Below are positions 8,318 through 16,413 of a DNA stretch of 64,000 nucleotides, piece by piece. The DNA comes from Dactylosporangium fulvum (lineage in GTDB: Bacteria; Actinomycetota; Actinomycetes; Mycobacteriales; Micromonosporaceae). Position 1 is the stretch's first letter, and each line of letters begins with the position of its first letter. The stretch covers positions 4,364,501 to 4,428,500 of the forward strand of contig NZ_CP073720.1 in the NCBI RefSeq assembly GCF_025137375.1. The letters are read 5' to 3'. The translations under genes and the position numbers were made by a program. The notes beneath the pieces were generated by a model. It saw only the letters and a program-made list of their open reading frames with translations, did not search any database and was not told where the DNA came from.

Positions 8318-8582
8318 CTCGACATCGCAGGTGCGCTGTCGGCATACCTGGCGCCCTATCCGGCGAAGCAGCGTCGCCGGCCGAGCCGGTGCTGGCGCGG
8401 GGTGGGCTTCGCCTTGCGCAGGAACGTCTCGATGACCGGGCGGAACTGTCCCTGGAACCCTGCAGAATCCACTTACCGCCGTGGAGGGGTGGACCGAGGC
8501 GGCCGCTGACACCCTCGACGCCGCCGGCGACAGCCGCCCGGTCCAAGCCGCGCAGGACCAGCTATTGCGCGCGTGCTGGGGA

Positions 8583-9791
8583 TCAATTGTCTCGGACCGC
8601 GCTTCCGCGGGTCGTACTAGATACGAGGCGCCCGACGGCTGCATCGGGCACGGGTGGCCTTGGACGGAGCCGGTCACGTAGCGCGGACCAGACCCGTCCG
8701 GCGTCCGGGGTGTGGCGGATCTGTTCGCCGACGCGTTGCGCCCCAGCGCGGTACGACACGTCGGTGAGCACGGTGCGGACCGCCGCACCGGCCCGGGCTG
8801 GGTCGTCGACGACGATGCCGGCCGCGGCGGCGACCCGCTGAGCATTTATCGGCTTCTCGGCTCCCTTGGGACACAGCACCATCGGGATGCCGTGGCTCAT
8901 CGCGGCCAGGACGGTGCCGGCACCGCCCGCCGCCACCACTGCGGTTACGCCGGTGGCGAGCAGCTGCGCCATCGGCGTGAAGCCCACGAAGCGGACGTTG
9001 CCCCGGGCGCCGGTTTGTGGGCGGGTGCAGCCGGGCGGGACTAGCGCCAGCACGTCAACGTCGCCGAGGGTGGCGACGGCGTCGACGAGGGTGTCGAGCA
9101 TGCCGAGGTCGAGCAGGACGGTGCCCAGGGTGACCAGCACCTGTGGCCGTCCGGGCGTGGACGGTGGCAGGTCCGGCGGCTGGCCTGGGGTTGGTCCGGC
9201 GTAGGGGCGGGCGCGGATTGGCAGCCGGTCGGCTGGCGGCGACCAACCTGGGCTGTGCAGGGCGGGCGGCCACGGGTCTACAAGCGCGACCCGGCTGGGC
9301 CGGGCCAGGCCCCGCTGTGCATAGCGAGGCGCGAGGAGGGCTTCCATGGCCGGCGACAGCGGCGGCGGGGCGACTGGTAGCCCGATCGCGTGCTGGACGA
9401 GCGGAAGCCCCAGCGTGGCGGCCACCATCGGCCCGGCCGCGTCGTACTCGTCCGCGACGATCACGTCGGCATCGAACGCCCGGGCTGTGCCCAGGATCGT
9501 GTCGAAGGCCAGATCCACTCGGGTTCCGGCGAAGAAGGATGCTACTGGGAAGATGTCGCGCGGATCGGCCATGTCGGCGCCGTTGGTGCGCTGGTCGTTC
9601 TCGGCCAGCAGTTCAGCCGGCTCCGGCCCGCCCGGCCACACCGGCAGCTCGCCGACGAGGTGTGCCATCGACGGCGGGACGGCGACGGCGGCTTCGTGAC
9701 CGGCTGCGGCTACGGCTTCGGCGAGGGGCAGCAGCGGCAGGAGATGGCCGTAGATCGGTACCGCGGTGAACAGCACGCGCACGCCGCTCAT
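8583..9791 (-). CDS. GT1 (MGT/UGT-like) glycosyltransferase
   Basis: The 402-residue protein has a GT-B fold layout. The N-terminal acceptor domain begins VRVLFTAVPIYGHLLPLLPL with the conserved GH. The C-terminal donor domain has VLVTLGTVLL, FVGFTPMAQLL and the sugar-nucleotide loop VVAAGGAGTVLAAMSHGIPMV. The usual donor-site signature has His in HGG; here it is AAGG, so donor binding may be altered. Such enzymes glycosylate macrolides, aromatic polyketides or flavonoids. It is monocistronic. The 265 bp after its stop (8318-8582) holds no gene I can support. Confidence 0.85.
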   Translation of the reverse strand: MSGVRVLFTAVPIYGHLLPLLPLAEAVAAAGHEAAVAVPPSMAHLVGELPVWPGGPEPAELLAENDQRTNGADMADPRDIFPVASFFAGTRVDLAFDTILGTARAFDADVIVADEYDAAGPMVAATLGLPLVQHAIGLPVAPPPLSPAMEALLAPRYAQRGLARPSRVALVDPWPPALHSPGWSPPADRLPIRARPYAGPTPGQPPDLPPSTPGRPQVLVTLGTVLLDLGMLDTLVDAVATLGDVDVLALVPPGCTRPQTGARGNVRFVGFTPMAQLLATGVTAVVAAGGAGTVLAAMSHGIPMVLCPKGAEKPINAQRVAAAAGIVVDDPARAGAAVRTVLTDVSYRAGAQRVGEQIRHTPDAGRVWSALRDRLRPRPPVPDAAVGRLVSSTTRGSAVRDN

Positions 9792-9810
9792 TGTCGCGGC
9801 CGCGCCCCGA

Positions 9811-10497
9811 GTGCGCCTCGGCGGTTCGTGCGAGGCATTCCGACGTGGTGCCCGCGCCCTCGCCGTTGATCAGTGGCGCCATCAGGTGTACGAGTTGGCC
9901 GAGCGGACCCGGGCTGCTGCCGCCGCCCAGCTTGAGGCATTGGTCAACCTCGCCGTTGCCGTGCGTGCAGCGGAGGAAGCTGGCCCGTCAACGCGACTCC
10001 GCTCCGGCGGCTGGCTCGAGTTCGCCCCAGAGGTGACAGTCCTGCGCGAAGTCCTGGCGGCCAGGGTCGCCTGGGAATTTGCAGACGACGAAGGCCTCCG
10101 CAGGGAGGACGAGCGGAGCCGCCTGACGGAGCAGATCATCCACGCTCTCGAAAGCTCTGGGGTGCCACTGGCGATCCTGATTGACGAAACAAGATCGACG
10201 CTGAGCTGTCCGACCCGCCTACCGCCGTTGACGCCTCTTGAGGGAGTCACTGGCATCCGGCGGCGAGCTCAGCGTGAAGGAGCACGCCATCCAAACCCGT
10301 TGGTTCGGGTCACGCGCCGTCGTGTGGCCGTGGCGCAGTCCCTTGTGCATCGCGGTCGCTTTGGGGACATGGCGTGCGCGATCCATGGGACGGCGGGCGC
10401 TATCATCGTCGTGGCGGCCACGCCCGCCGCACTCCGAGCAGCTCCCGCCCACACCGGCCGCTGCGACGACGGACAAGCCGTCACCGACGCAGCGTGA
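9811..10497 (+). CDS. Hypothetical protein, ends uncertain
   Basis: Between about 9850 and 10220 the plus frame looks coding: VYELAERTRAAAAAQLEALV, FAPEVTVLREVLAARVAWEF, LTEQIIHALESSGVPLAILI. It is helical and acidic/basic balanced, with no recognised domain. The GTG at 9811 is one candidate start; 9766 would overlap the divergent glycosyltransferase. After about 10220 the frame becomes Arg-rich and less protein-like, so a frameshift or an earlier natural end is possible. Confidence 0.4.
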   Translation: MRLGGSCEAFRRGARALAVDQWRHQVYELAERTRAAAAAQLEALVNLAVAVRAAEEAGPSTRLRSGGWLEFAPEVTVLREVLAARVAWEFADDEGLRREDERSRLTEQIIHALESSGVPLAILIDETRSTLSCPTRLPPLTPLEGVTGIRRRAQREGARHPNPLVRVTRRRVAVAQSLVHRGRFGDMACAIHGTAGAIIVVAATPAALRAAPAHTGRCDDGQAVTDAA

Positions 10498-10556
10498 GGC
10501 TGAACCCGTGGCTCGCTTCGACCTGCGGCGGGTGTGGGACGCTGCTGGAGGTCTCG

Positions 10557-11054
10557 ATGAGCAGCAACAATCGGGCCCGTTCACGCGCAATCCGTGGTCG
10601 GATGGCCGCTTCCGGCGAGAAATACACGACCGCTGCTGCCGCGGTTGCCCGACCGCCTCGCCCAGCAAACCACCTTCGGGCCGTCTGTTTCGGCTGCCGC
10701 AAGGATATTGCTGCGGGCAACGGCGTGATCCACGTCTCGTACGACGAGATCGAGAGAGTGGAGCGTGCCAGGGCTGCGGCCGAGGAGCAGCGGTTGGCGA
10801 AAGCAAGTTCCGAAGGCGGGACCCGCGTCGCGGCGGACCTGGTCACCGCGAAGGAGTTGCTCGCGGCAAGCATGGCGGCTGAGTGGCAGGTTCACTGCGA
10901 CGACTGCAACCCGCACAATGCCGACGGCTGCGGTGCCTGTTACTGGTTCGAGGTTGAACGATGCTCGACCTGGGCGCAGCTGGTGGAATGGACTGCGCAG
11001 CTCGCAGAGAAGTCCTGGCTACCGGCAACGAACTGGATGAGCTTCATCCGTTGA
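10557..11054 (+). CDS. Conserved hypothetical protein with paired Cys motifs
   Basis: The product contains AVCFGCRKDIAAGNGVIHVS, then a charged helical region, then HCDDCNPHNADGCGACYWFE and a closing WTAQLAEKSWLPATNWMSFI. The C-x2-C and spaced Cys/His pairs suggest a bound zinc. I recognise the overall pattern as a recurrent actinobacterial hypothetical protein seen near mobile DNA, with no known role. The start may be ATG 10557 or ATG 10602; the latter gives a more compact N-terminus. The frame is open further upstream without an obvious ribosome-binding site. Confidence 0.65.
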   Translation: MSSNNRARSRAIRGRMAASGEKYTTAAAAVARPPRPANHLRAVCFGCRKDIAAGNGVIHVSYDEIERVERARAAAEEQRLAKASSEGGTRVAADLVTAKELLAASMAAEWQVHCDDCNPHNADGCGACYWFEVERCSTWAQLVEWTAQLAEKSWLPATNWMSFIR

Positions 11055-11240
11055 CAACGTGGCGCACAGATCTTCCGAGGTCGGTCTGATCTGCCACCCT
11101 TCGGACCGGTACGAGGACGCCTAACGCAAACGTGGCGGGCATGGCCGGCGAGAGGCGTGCGTCGGCCGTGCACCGCGGCGTTGCGACTTCGGGCCGGTGG
11201 GACTGGCAACGCCGGCGACCCTCCCGGCCCGGCACCCGAC

Positions 11241-11392
11241 GTGTCCGGGTTGAGGTGGTTGGTGTGGACGCGCCCTTGCCGGAGGTAGCAGGGCGGGCAT
11301 GACCGGTTCAGAAGATCGTCGAGGTTCCTGCGCCTGTTGATCGCTTCCGAAGTGAGCCGTGCCCGCATCGCCGTCATCGCTGATCGCCTCGC
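11241..11392 (+). repeat. 152-bp inverted repeat, left copy
   Basis: The sequence from GTGTCCGGGTTGAGG to GATCGCCTCGC recurs in inverted orientation at 14433-14584 with one visible mismatch (CCGGAGG here, CTGGAGG there). The two copies bracket about 3.0 kb holding the GH5 gene and three gene relics. The repeat has no recognised coding function. The preceding stretch 11055-11240 shows no gene. Confidence 0.85.
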
Positions 11393-11396
11393 TGTC

Positions 11397-11544
11397 GGCG
11401 GCGCCGGCCGGACTCTGCGCACCGCAGTTGGCTGCTGGCCTGCCCGCCGCCCTGGCGCACGTCTCCGATCCGCGCGCCCGTCGGGGCGTACGCCGTCAAC
11501 TGGTCGTCGTGGTCACCGCAGCGGTCTGTGCGGTCGTTGCTGGC
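11397..11544 (+). pseudogene. ISAs1-family transposase N-terminal relic
   Basis: The frame reads LAAGLPAALAHVSDPRARRG, then RRQLVVVVTAAVCAVVAG. This matches the N-terminal 'DDE_Tnp_1-associated' region of ISAs1 transposases (DPRARRGVRH... VVLTAAVCAVLAG as I know it). It breaks off at about 11544 and passes directly into unrelated membrane-protein sequence. Confidence 0.6.
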
Positions 11545-11690
11545 CTCTTCTCGGCGATCGCCGGCATGGTGTTGACCTTCGGGCTCGCCGGAGCGGGCGC
11601 GAGCGTGGGCGGCCCACTGCCGCTCGACATCGTCGGTGCCGTCGTCCTGGGCGGTGCCAGCCCTACCGGCGGGCGCGGCGGCCTGCCGTG
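11545..11690 (+). pseudogene. Sugar ABC permease (RbsC-like) C-terminal relic
   Basis: Directly joined to the ISAs1 relic, the frame gives GLFSAIAGMVLTFGLAG and then PLDIVGAVVLGGASPTGGRG. The latter is the hallmark near the C-terminus of ribose/xylose-type ABC permeases (LDxIAAVVLGGTSLxGGRG). Only about 45 codons are left. From 11691 to 11873 there is no gene, only the promoter region of the GH5 gene. Confidence 0.55.
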
Positions 11691-11873
11691 TGAGCAGGCG
11701 ATCGCCCGGCTCCCGCGGCGACGATCCGCCAGACAGATTGACAAGTTCCGAAATACACGATCGACGTATCTCGAAGGATTTCGTTACGTTCATTTCTGGC
11801 TGGTTGCCGCCACGTTACCTGCCGTTTTGATTCCCCATCTCGCCGCACCGCCAGCCGAGCTGGAAAGGAAACC

Positions 11874-14219
11874 ATGGCTCGCATCCGCAGCCCTCACCGA
11901 TCGACATCCGCCCCAACCGCGGCCCGCCGCCGACGCCGCGTGGTGGCTTGGATCGCCGCCGTGCTGACCACACTGGCCACGGCTTGTTTGATGGTGGTGT
12001 CCAACCTGTCGACGGCCGGAGCCGCCGCCGGCCTCGATCCCAGCCAGTTCAAGGGCGTGCACTGGTCCCGGCTGGGCGACAACTTCAGTCCCGACCGGCT
12101 GGTCCTGCAAGGGTTGTCGCCGAACGACGACTACAACACCACCCGGAGCAAGGCTGACGCGATGTTCGCGTCGTTCCAGAGCGGGCTGGGCGCCAACACG
12201 GTCCGGCTGCCGATCAACCCGGCCACCACGGCCTGGGCCTCCTACAACGGCGTGATCGACGCCGCTACCGCCAGGGGCTTCAAGGTGATCCTGTCCTACT
12301 GGTCCCAGGACGGCACCAACATGGTCCCCGCCAGCTTCCTGGCCACGTTCAACCAGATGTGGGACACCCTGGCCGCCAGGTACCTGAGCAACCCTCTGAT
12401 CTACTTCGATCCGATCAACGAGCCCATCGGCTTCAACACCGCCCAGTGGCTGGACTTCGCGGCCACCTGGATCGCCCGCATGAACGCGGCCGGCCTACCC
12501 AACAACCGGATGTTCATCGAGGGCGCCCAACTCGACGGCGGCGGCTGGGGCAGTGACATTCGCCCGCTGTGCAACGACGCCCGCTTCAACGGTGTGTACC
12601 TCGCCCTGCACCGCTACGCCTTCCCGTACGGTTCGCGCACCTACGACCAGTGGGTCACCGACCTCACCACCCTGATCGGCAACTGCGCCGACCGCACGGT
12701 CATCGAGGAGTTCGGCGCGTCCGCGGACACCGGCGTCGACTTCAACGCCACGCCCAGCGGATCGACCGACAAGGAGGTCGCGTACCTGCGCGCCCTCACC
12801 GACGTCGTCCACAACCTCCACCTGGGCGCGATCTGGTGCCACACCATCGGCGGCCGTACGTCCACCCCGGACCACGACACGCTGAACAACCTGCGGCTCG
12901 GTACCGCGTTCGACGGAAGCCTCGGCAACACGCCGCTGTGGCAGCCCAACACCACGGCGGTCGATCGCCTGCAATACGCGTGGGGCGGGCCCACCCCGGG
13001 CCCGACAGGACTGCGGAACGTCGGCTCCAACACGTGCCTCGACGTCCCCAACTCGTCCCAGACCAACGATGTCCAGCTCCAGGTCGCGGGCTGCGTGGGC
13101 GCCACCAACCAGCGCTGGACCAGGCAGGCAAACCAATCGATCACCGTCTACAACGGTACGAAATGTCTGGACGCCTTGGGTTTCGGCAAAACCAACGGCA
13201 CCCGCGTCGTCATCCATGACTGCCTGGGCGGCAACAACCAGAAGTGGCGGCTCTTCTCCGACGGGACCATCCGCGGTGTCGACTCCCACCTCTGCCTGGA
13301 TGCCGACCCGAGCAACGCCCAGAACGTCCGGCTCTGGTCCTGCGGCAGCGGCACCAACCAGAAGTGGACGCTGGACGTCAACGGGACGACGCCTCCGCCG
13401 TCGCGAGTCGAGGCGGAGGCGTTCTCGTCGCAGCTCGGCACCCAGAACGTGGCGGATGCGAACGCGACCGGCGGCTTCCGGGTCGGCTACATCGACGGCG
13501 GCGACTGGCTCGGATTCGCGTCGGTGAACGTGTCCGGCGCGACCGGGATCACCGCGCGGGTGGCGTCGGGCGGCACCGGCGGCCAGATCCAGGTCCGGTC
13601 GGGCTCCCAGAGCGGTCCGCTGCTCGGCACGCTGAACGTGGCGAACACGGGCGGATACGGGACCTTCGTGGACGTGTCGGCCCCGCTGTCGGCCGGCTCG
13701 GGTCCGTTGTTCCTGGTGTTCGTGGGCACGGGTACCGGTGGGTTGTTCGACGTGGACAACTTCGTGCTGACCGGTGGCACGCCGCCTCCGCCGCCGGGGA
13801 ACCTGGCGCTGAACCGGCCGGCGTCGGCGTCGTCGTCGTGCAATGCGAACGAGGGTCCGGCGAAGGCGGTCAACGGTACGGTCAACGGCGGCAACACCGA
13901 CAAGTGGTGTGCGCTGGGCGCCACGAAGTGGTGGCAGGTGGACCTGGGATCGTCGATGTCGGTGAGCCGGTTCGTGGTGCGCCACGCCGGCGCCGGCGGT
14001 GAGAACGTCGCGTGGAACACCCGTGACTACGACATCCAGGTGTCGACGAACGGGACCACGTGGACGACGGTGTCGCAGGTCCTCGGCAACACCGCCAACG
14101 TGTCCACCCACACGATCGCTGCGGCCCAGGCGCGGTACGTGCAGATGAACGTGCTGGTGCCGACGAGCAACACGGACGCGGCGGCCCGCATCTACGAGTT
14201 CGAGGTCTACGCCAGCTGA
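11874..14219 (+). CDS. Secreted multi-domain GH5 family glycosidase
   Basis: The 781-residue protein starts with a basic segment and a hydrophobic signal peptide cleaved around AGAAAG (residue 53). Modules follow: a GH5-type (beta/alpha)8 catalytic domain at about 55-365, with NEP acid/base E183 in YFDPINEP and probable nucleophile E279 in VIEEFGAS; a ricin-type beta-trefoil lectin at about 375-505, with repeated NQRW/NQKW (QxW) motifs; a CBM6-like beta-sandwich at about 510-640, ending FDVDNFVLTGG; and an F5/8 type C (CBM32-like) domain at about 645-781, WWQVDLGSSMSVSRFVV to YEFEVYAS. Linkers are Pro-rich. It probably acts outside the cell on a beta-glycan whose side chains are bound by the lectin and CBMs; the exact substrate is not predictable. 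AGGAAA lies close ahead of the ATG. A terminator follows the stop. It lies between the inverted repeats. Confidence 0.9.
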   Translation: MARIRSPHRSTSAPTAARRRRRVVAWIAAVLTTLATACLMVVSNLSTAGAAAGLDPSQFKGVHWSRLGDNFSPDRLVLQGLSPNDDYNTTRSKADAMFASFQSGLGANTVRLPINPATTAWASYNGVIDAATARGFKVILSYWSQDGTNMVPASFLATFNQMWDTLAARYLSNPLIYFDPINEPIGFNTAQWLDFAATWIARMNAAGLPNNRMFIEGAQLDGGGWGSDIRPLCNDARFNGVYLALHRYAFPYGSRTYDQWVTDLTTLIGNCADRTVIEEFGASADTGVDFNATPSGSTDKEVAYLRALTDVVHNLHLGAIWCHTIGGRTSTPDHDTLNNLRLGTAFDGSLGNTPLWQPNTTAVDRLQYAWGGPTPGPTGLRNVGSNTCLDVPNSSQTNDVQLQVAGCVGATNQRWTRQANQSITVYNGTKCLDALGFGKTNGTRVVIHDCLGGNNQKWRLFSDGTIRGVDSHLCLDADPSNAQNVRLWSCGSGTNQKWTLDVNGTTPPPSRVEAEAFSSQLGTQNVADANATGGFRVGYIDGGDWLGFASVNVSGATGITARVASGGTGGQIQVRSGSQSGPLLGTLNVANTGGYGTFVDVSAPLSAGSGPLFLVFVGTGTGGLFDVDNFVLTGGTPPPPPGNLALNRPASASSSCNANEGPAKAVNGTVNGGNTDKWCALGATKWWQVDLGSSMSVSRFVVRHAGAGGENVAWNTRDYDIQVSTNGTTWTTVSQVLGNTANVSTHTIAAAQARYVQMNVLVPTSNTDAAARIYEFEVYAS

Positions 14220-14235
14220 ACGGCTGTTCGCACGA

Positions 14236-14267
14236 CGAGGGGCCGGCCCGTGCGGGTCGGCCCCTCG
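14236..14267 (+). terminator. GC-rich hairpin after the GH5 gene
   Basis: CGAGGGGCCGGCCCG (14236-14250) pairs with CGGGTCGGCCCCTCG (14253-14267), a 15-bp stem with one G-T pair and a tiny loop, 17 bp after the GH5 stop codon. Confidence 0.75.
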
Positions 14268-14279
14268 GCACGCGCGCAA

Positions 14280-14432
14280 GCAATGCGTCCTGCGGGCGCA
14301 CGGCGGGATGTTGCACAGCGCCGTCCGCGACACCCCACTGCTGCAGGACTCTCGGGTAGGTGCCGTCGGCGAACAGGCGGGCCAGGGCCAGCCTGGACGA
14401 CGTCGGCCAGGTCCCGGTCGGCCGCGTTCACC
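14280..14432 (-). pseudogene. Amino-acid ABC transporter substrate-binding protein, C-terminal relic
   Basis: The minus strand reads AVNAADRDLADVVQAG, then after a 1-nt frameshift LARLFADGTYPRVLQQWGVA and DGAVQ. This is the end of a family-3 extracellular solute-binding protein (DLADVVQAALxxLxADGTYxxILxKWGV in intact members). The rest of the gene is absent. It directly abuts the right copy of the 152-bp repeat. Confidence 0.65.
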
Positions 14433-14584
14433 GCGAGGCGATCAGCGATGACGGCGATGCGGGCACGGCTCACTTCGGAAGCGATCAACAGGCGCAGGAA
14501 CCTCGACGATCTTCTGAACCGGTCATGCCCGCCCTGCTACCTCCAGCAAGGGCGCGTCCACACCAACCACCTCAACCCGGACAC
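14433..14584 (-). repeat. 152-bp inverted repeat, right copy
   Basis: This is the reverse complement of 11241-11392 with one visible difference. It begins GCGAGGCGATCAGCG and ends CAACCCGGACAC. It lies between the solute-binding-protein relic and the IS630 element, whose left end is 25 bp further on. Confidence 0.85.
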
Positions 14585-14609
14585 CCAACACGACTTTGCC
14601 GGGTCCCTG

Positions 14610-15472
14610 CCGCCTAGTGCGACGTTCCTCAAAGGCGGTACACGAACTTGCGGCGGAGGGTGCGGGTGGGTGGTGCCGGTCGTCCTCACACCCAGGGTTG
14701 GCGTTTGTGTTGAGCTGGGTGGTGGCCATCTCGACGGCGTAGGCGATCTCGGCGGTGTCGACAAAGGACTGTCCGGCGAACGCGGCCCGGCGTAGCAGCC
14801 GCCACCAGCCCTCGGCCATGTTCAGCCAGCAGGCCCGTTTCGGGATGAATACCTGCTGGATACGGGGATGGCGGGCCAGCCAGCAGCGCACCTTGGCGCT
14901 GAAGTGGCTGGACAGATTGTCGGTGACCACCCGGATCTGGCCCCGCCGGTTGGCCCCGGCGACCTGGGCGAGGAGTTGGATCCAGCCGTCGCTGTTGCGG
15001 GAGGGTGCACAGCAGGTCACCTCGGCGCCGTCGCGGATGCGGAGCGCGCCGTAGACCCACAGCTTGTCCGTCCCGCGGGAGTATTCGAGGGGTGCTTTGA
15101 TGCGGTGGCCGTCGGGCGACCAGCCCGGTGCCGGCGGGAACGTGCGCGCGATCACCGGACCCAGCTCGTCGGCGCAGATCACCGTGGTGCACGCCGGCGG
15201 GTGGGTGTAGAGCTCGACGACCGCCGCCCTTTTGAGACGAACTGCGGATCGTCGCTTTCCGCCCCAACTCGCCGCGATCATCTTCGCCCGCATGATCCAG
15301 TCCGCCGGAGCATGCCTGGCCCCGGCCAGCTTACGGACCTTGCGTTCCTCCTCCACATCCATCGGAGGACGCGCGTACAGCAACTTCGGCATGACAGATC
15401 GCCTCCCCACCAGCATCCCACCGCCGGACAGAAACGATCTACACCTCCAAAGAGGAACTGAGCACTAGGCGG
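14610..15472 (-). mobile_element. Decayed IS630-family insertion sequence
   Basis: The ends are imperfect inverted repeats: CCGCCTAGTGCGACGTTCCT from 14610, and on the other strand from 15472 CCGCCTAGTGCTCAGTTCCT. The element of about 863 bp is shorter than a full IS630 copy because its transposase gene has an internal deletion. A CTAG lies inside each terminal repeat. Confidence 0.8.
14620..15392 (-). pseudogene. IS630-family transposase, internally deleted and frameshifted
   Basis: It begins MPKLLYARPPMDVEEERKVR and RHAPADWIMRAKMIAASWGG, then jumps at about residue 50 straight to LKRAAVVELYTHPPA. The rest of the N-terminal HTH region and the linker are missing (roughly 120 codons by memory of intact members). 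The catalytic core remains: VICADELGPV, VVTDNLSSHFSAKV, FIPKRACWLNMAEGWWRLL. Near the end LNTNANP is followed by a 1-nt shift and a TGA where the family reads WVWGRP. It is not expected to be active. An upstream ATG at 15416 is also open. Confidence 0.85.
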
Positions 15473-15932
15473 TGTCCGCTGTCGTGGCACCCCCAATCCG
15501 AACATTTCGGGGGAGCGACCAGGAACTCGGCGCAGCGGTCGCCGACCATGCGGAACTCGCGGCGCGCCTCACACCTATGATCGACGCTCGTCTCGCAGCG
15601 CTGCCGATCGACGCCCACCCGACGATCTCCGGCAGCGGCGCGACCCCGGGCCCGCCGGCCTCGACCCATGCGGTCAGGTCGCCGATGACGGCGTCGTCGA
15701 GCAGGTAGCCGAGCCAGACGGGCCGGGCGCCGGCCCGCCCGGCGGCGGGCATGGGGTGCACGACGACGATGTTGGACCGCTCGCACGCGTCGAGGCACCC
15801 GCTGACCCGCACCCCCGCCTGCCCGAGCGCCGCCCGTAGCCGGGCCACCTGCCCGGCGTGGTCCACGTCCGGGTGCTTGCGGGGCGAGCCGCAGCAGCAG
15901 TCCCGGCACACGGTCACCAGCGGTTGATCCAC
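15465..15932 (-). CDS. [2Fe-2S] thioredoxin-like ferredoxin-domain protein, 3' end altered by IS630
   Basis: The N-terminal 100 residues read VTVCRDCCCGSPRKHPDVDH, then VSGCLDACERSNIVVVHP and VWLGYLLDD. This is the four-cysteine pattern of small (2Fe-2S) ferredoxin domain proteins (CbiX/thioredoxin-like). After GPGVAPLPE the sequence becomes Ala/Ser/Arg-rich and unlike the family. The stop codon TAG is supplied by the terminal repeat of the IS630 element. The original C-terminus was therefore probably lost or shifted when the IS entered. It is divergent from the GntR operon. The function is probably electron transfer or metal handling; the partner is unknown. Confidence 0.7.
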   Translation of the reverse strand: MDQPLVTVCRDCCCGSPRKHPDVDHAGQVARLRAALGQAGVRVSGCLDACERSNIVVVHPMPAAGRAGARPVWLGYLLDDAVIGDLTAWVEAGGPGVAPLPEIVGWASIGSAARRASIIGVRRAASSAWSATAAPSSWSLPRNVRIGGATTADTA

Positions 15933-15958
15933 TTCCCGAGCCTATGCCAGCGCCCCTG

Positions 15959-15988
15959 TTGTCCTATAGTCTTACTGTCGTAGGACAA
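15959..15988 (+). promoter_or_regulatory. GntR operator over the promoter
   Basis: TTGTCCTA (15959-15966) and TAGGACAA (15981-15988) form a perfect 8-bp inverted repeat with a 14-bp spacer. A TATAGT -10-like hexamer (15965-15970) overlaps the left arm, 36 bp from the GntR start. The placement fits repression of the GntR-ABC operon by its own first product. Confidence 0.65.
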
Positions 15989-16005
15989 CAGAGAGGCGGG
16001 CCGGC

Positions 16006-16413
16006 GTGATCGAGTTCGTGCTGGACGGCCGGTCGAAGGTAAACACCTACGTGCAGCTCGTCCAGCAGGTCAAACAGGCCCTGCGGGTCGGGCTGCTGGT
16101 GCCCGGCGACCGGCTGCCGAAGGTCCGCGATGTCGCGCAGTCCCTGGCCATCAACCCGAACACGGTCCTGAAGGCCTACCGGGAGCTGGAGCTCGAAGGG
16201 CTCGCCGAGGGGCGGCCGGGGGTCGGCACGTTCGTCACCGGCACCCTCGCCGGCGACTCCCTCGCCAACCAGGCCGACCTGCGCGCCGAGCTGCTCGACT
16301 GGCTGCGCCGGGCCCAGGCGGCGGGCCTGAGCGACGAGGACGTCAGCGCGCTCGTCGACACCACGATCCGCGCCGCGCGGCAGGCCGACGCCCTGCTGGA
16401 GGAGCTGGCATGA
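16006..16413 (+). CDS. GntR-family regulator, YtrA subfamily
   Basis: The 135-residue product has an N-terminal winged helix (residues about 10-75: KVNTYVQLVQQVKQALRVGL, PKVRDVAQSLAINPNTVLKA, LAEGRPGVGTFVTG) and only a short helical C-terminal tail. That short tail defines the YtrA subgroup. YtrA proteins repress ABC transporter operons that they head, usually induced by cell-wall-active agents. The stop overlaps the ABC ATPase start (ATGA at 16410-16413), and an operator-like palindrome lies upstream. Confidence 0.85.
   Translation: MIEFVLDGRSKVNTYVQLVQQVKQALRVGLLVPGDRLPKVRDVAQSLAINPNTVLKAYRELELEGLAEGRPGVGTFVTGTLAGDSLANQADLRAELLDWLRRAQAAGLSDEDVSALVDTTIRAARQADALLEELA

Noticed and set aside
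12495..14333. 612-residue minus-strand open frame opposite the GH5 gene
   Set aside because: It is a shadow frame without motifs; only its far 3' neighbour region (14280-14432) holds a real relic, in other frames.
15472..15708. 78-codon plus-strand ORF opposite the [2Fe-2S] gene
   Set aside because: It starts at the IS630 edge and runs antisense to a better-supported gene; it has no ribosome-binding site.
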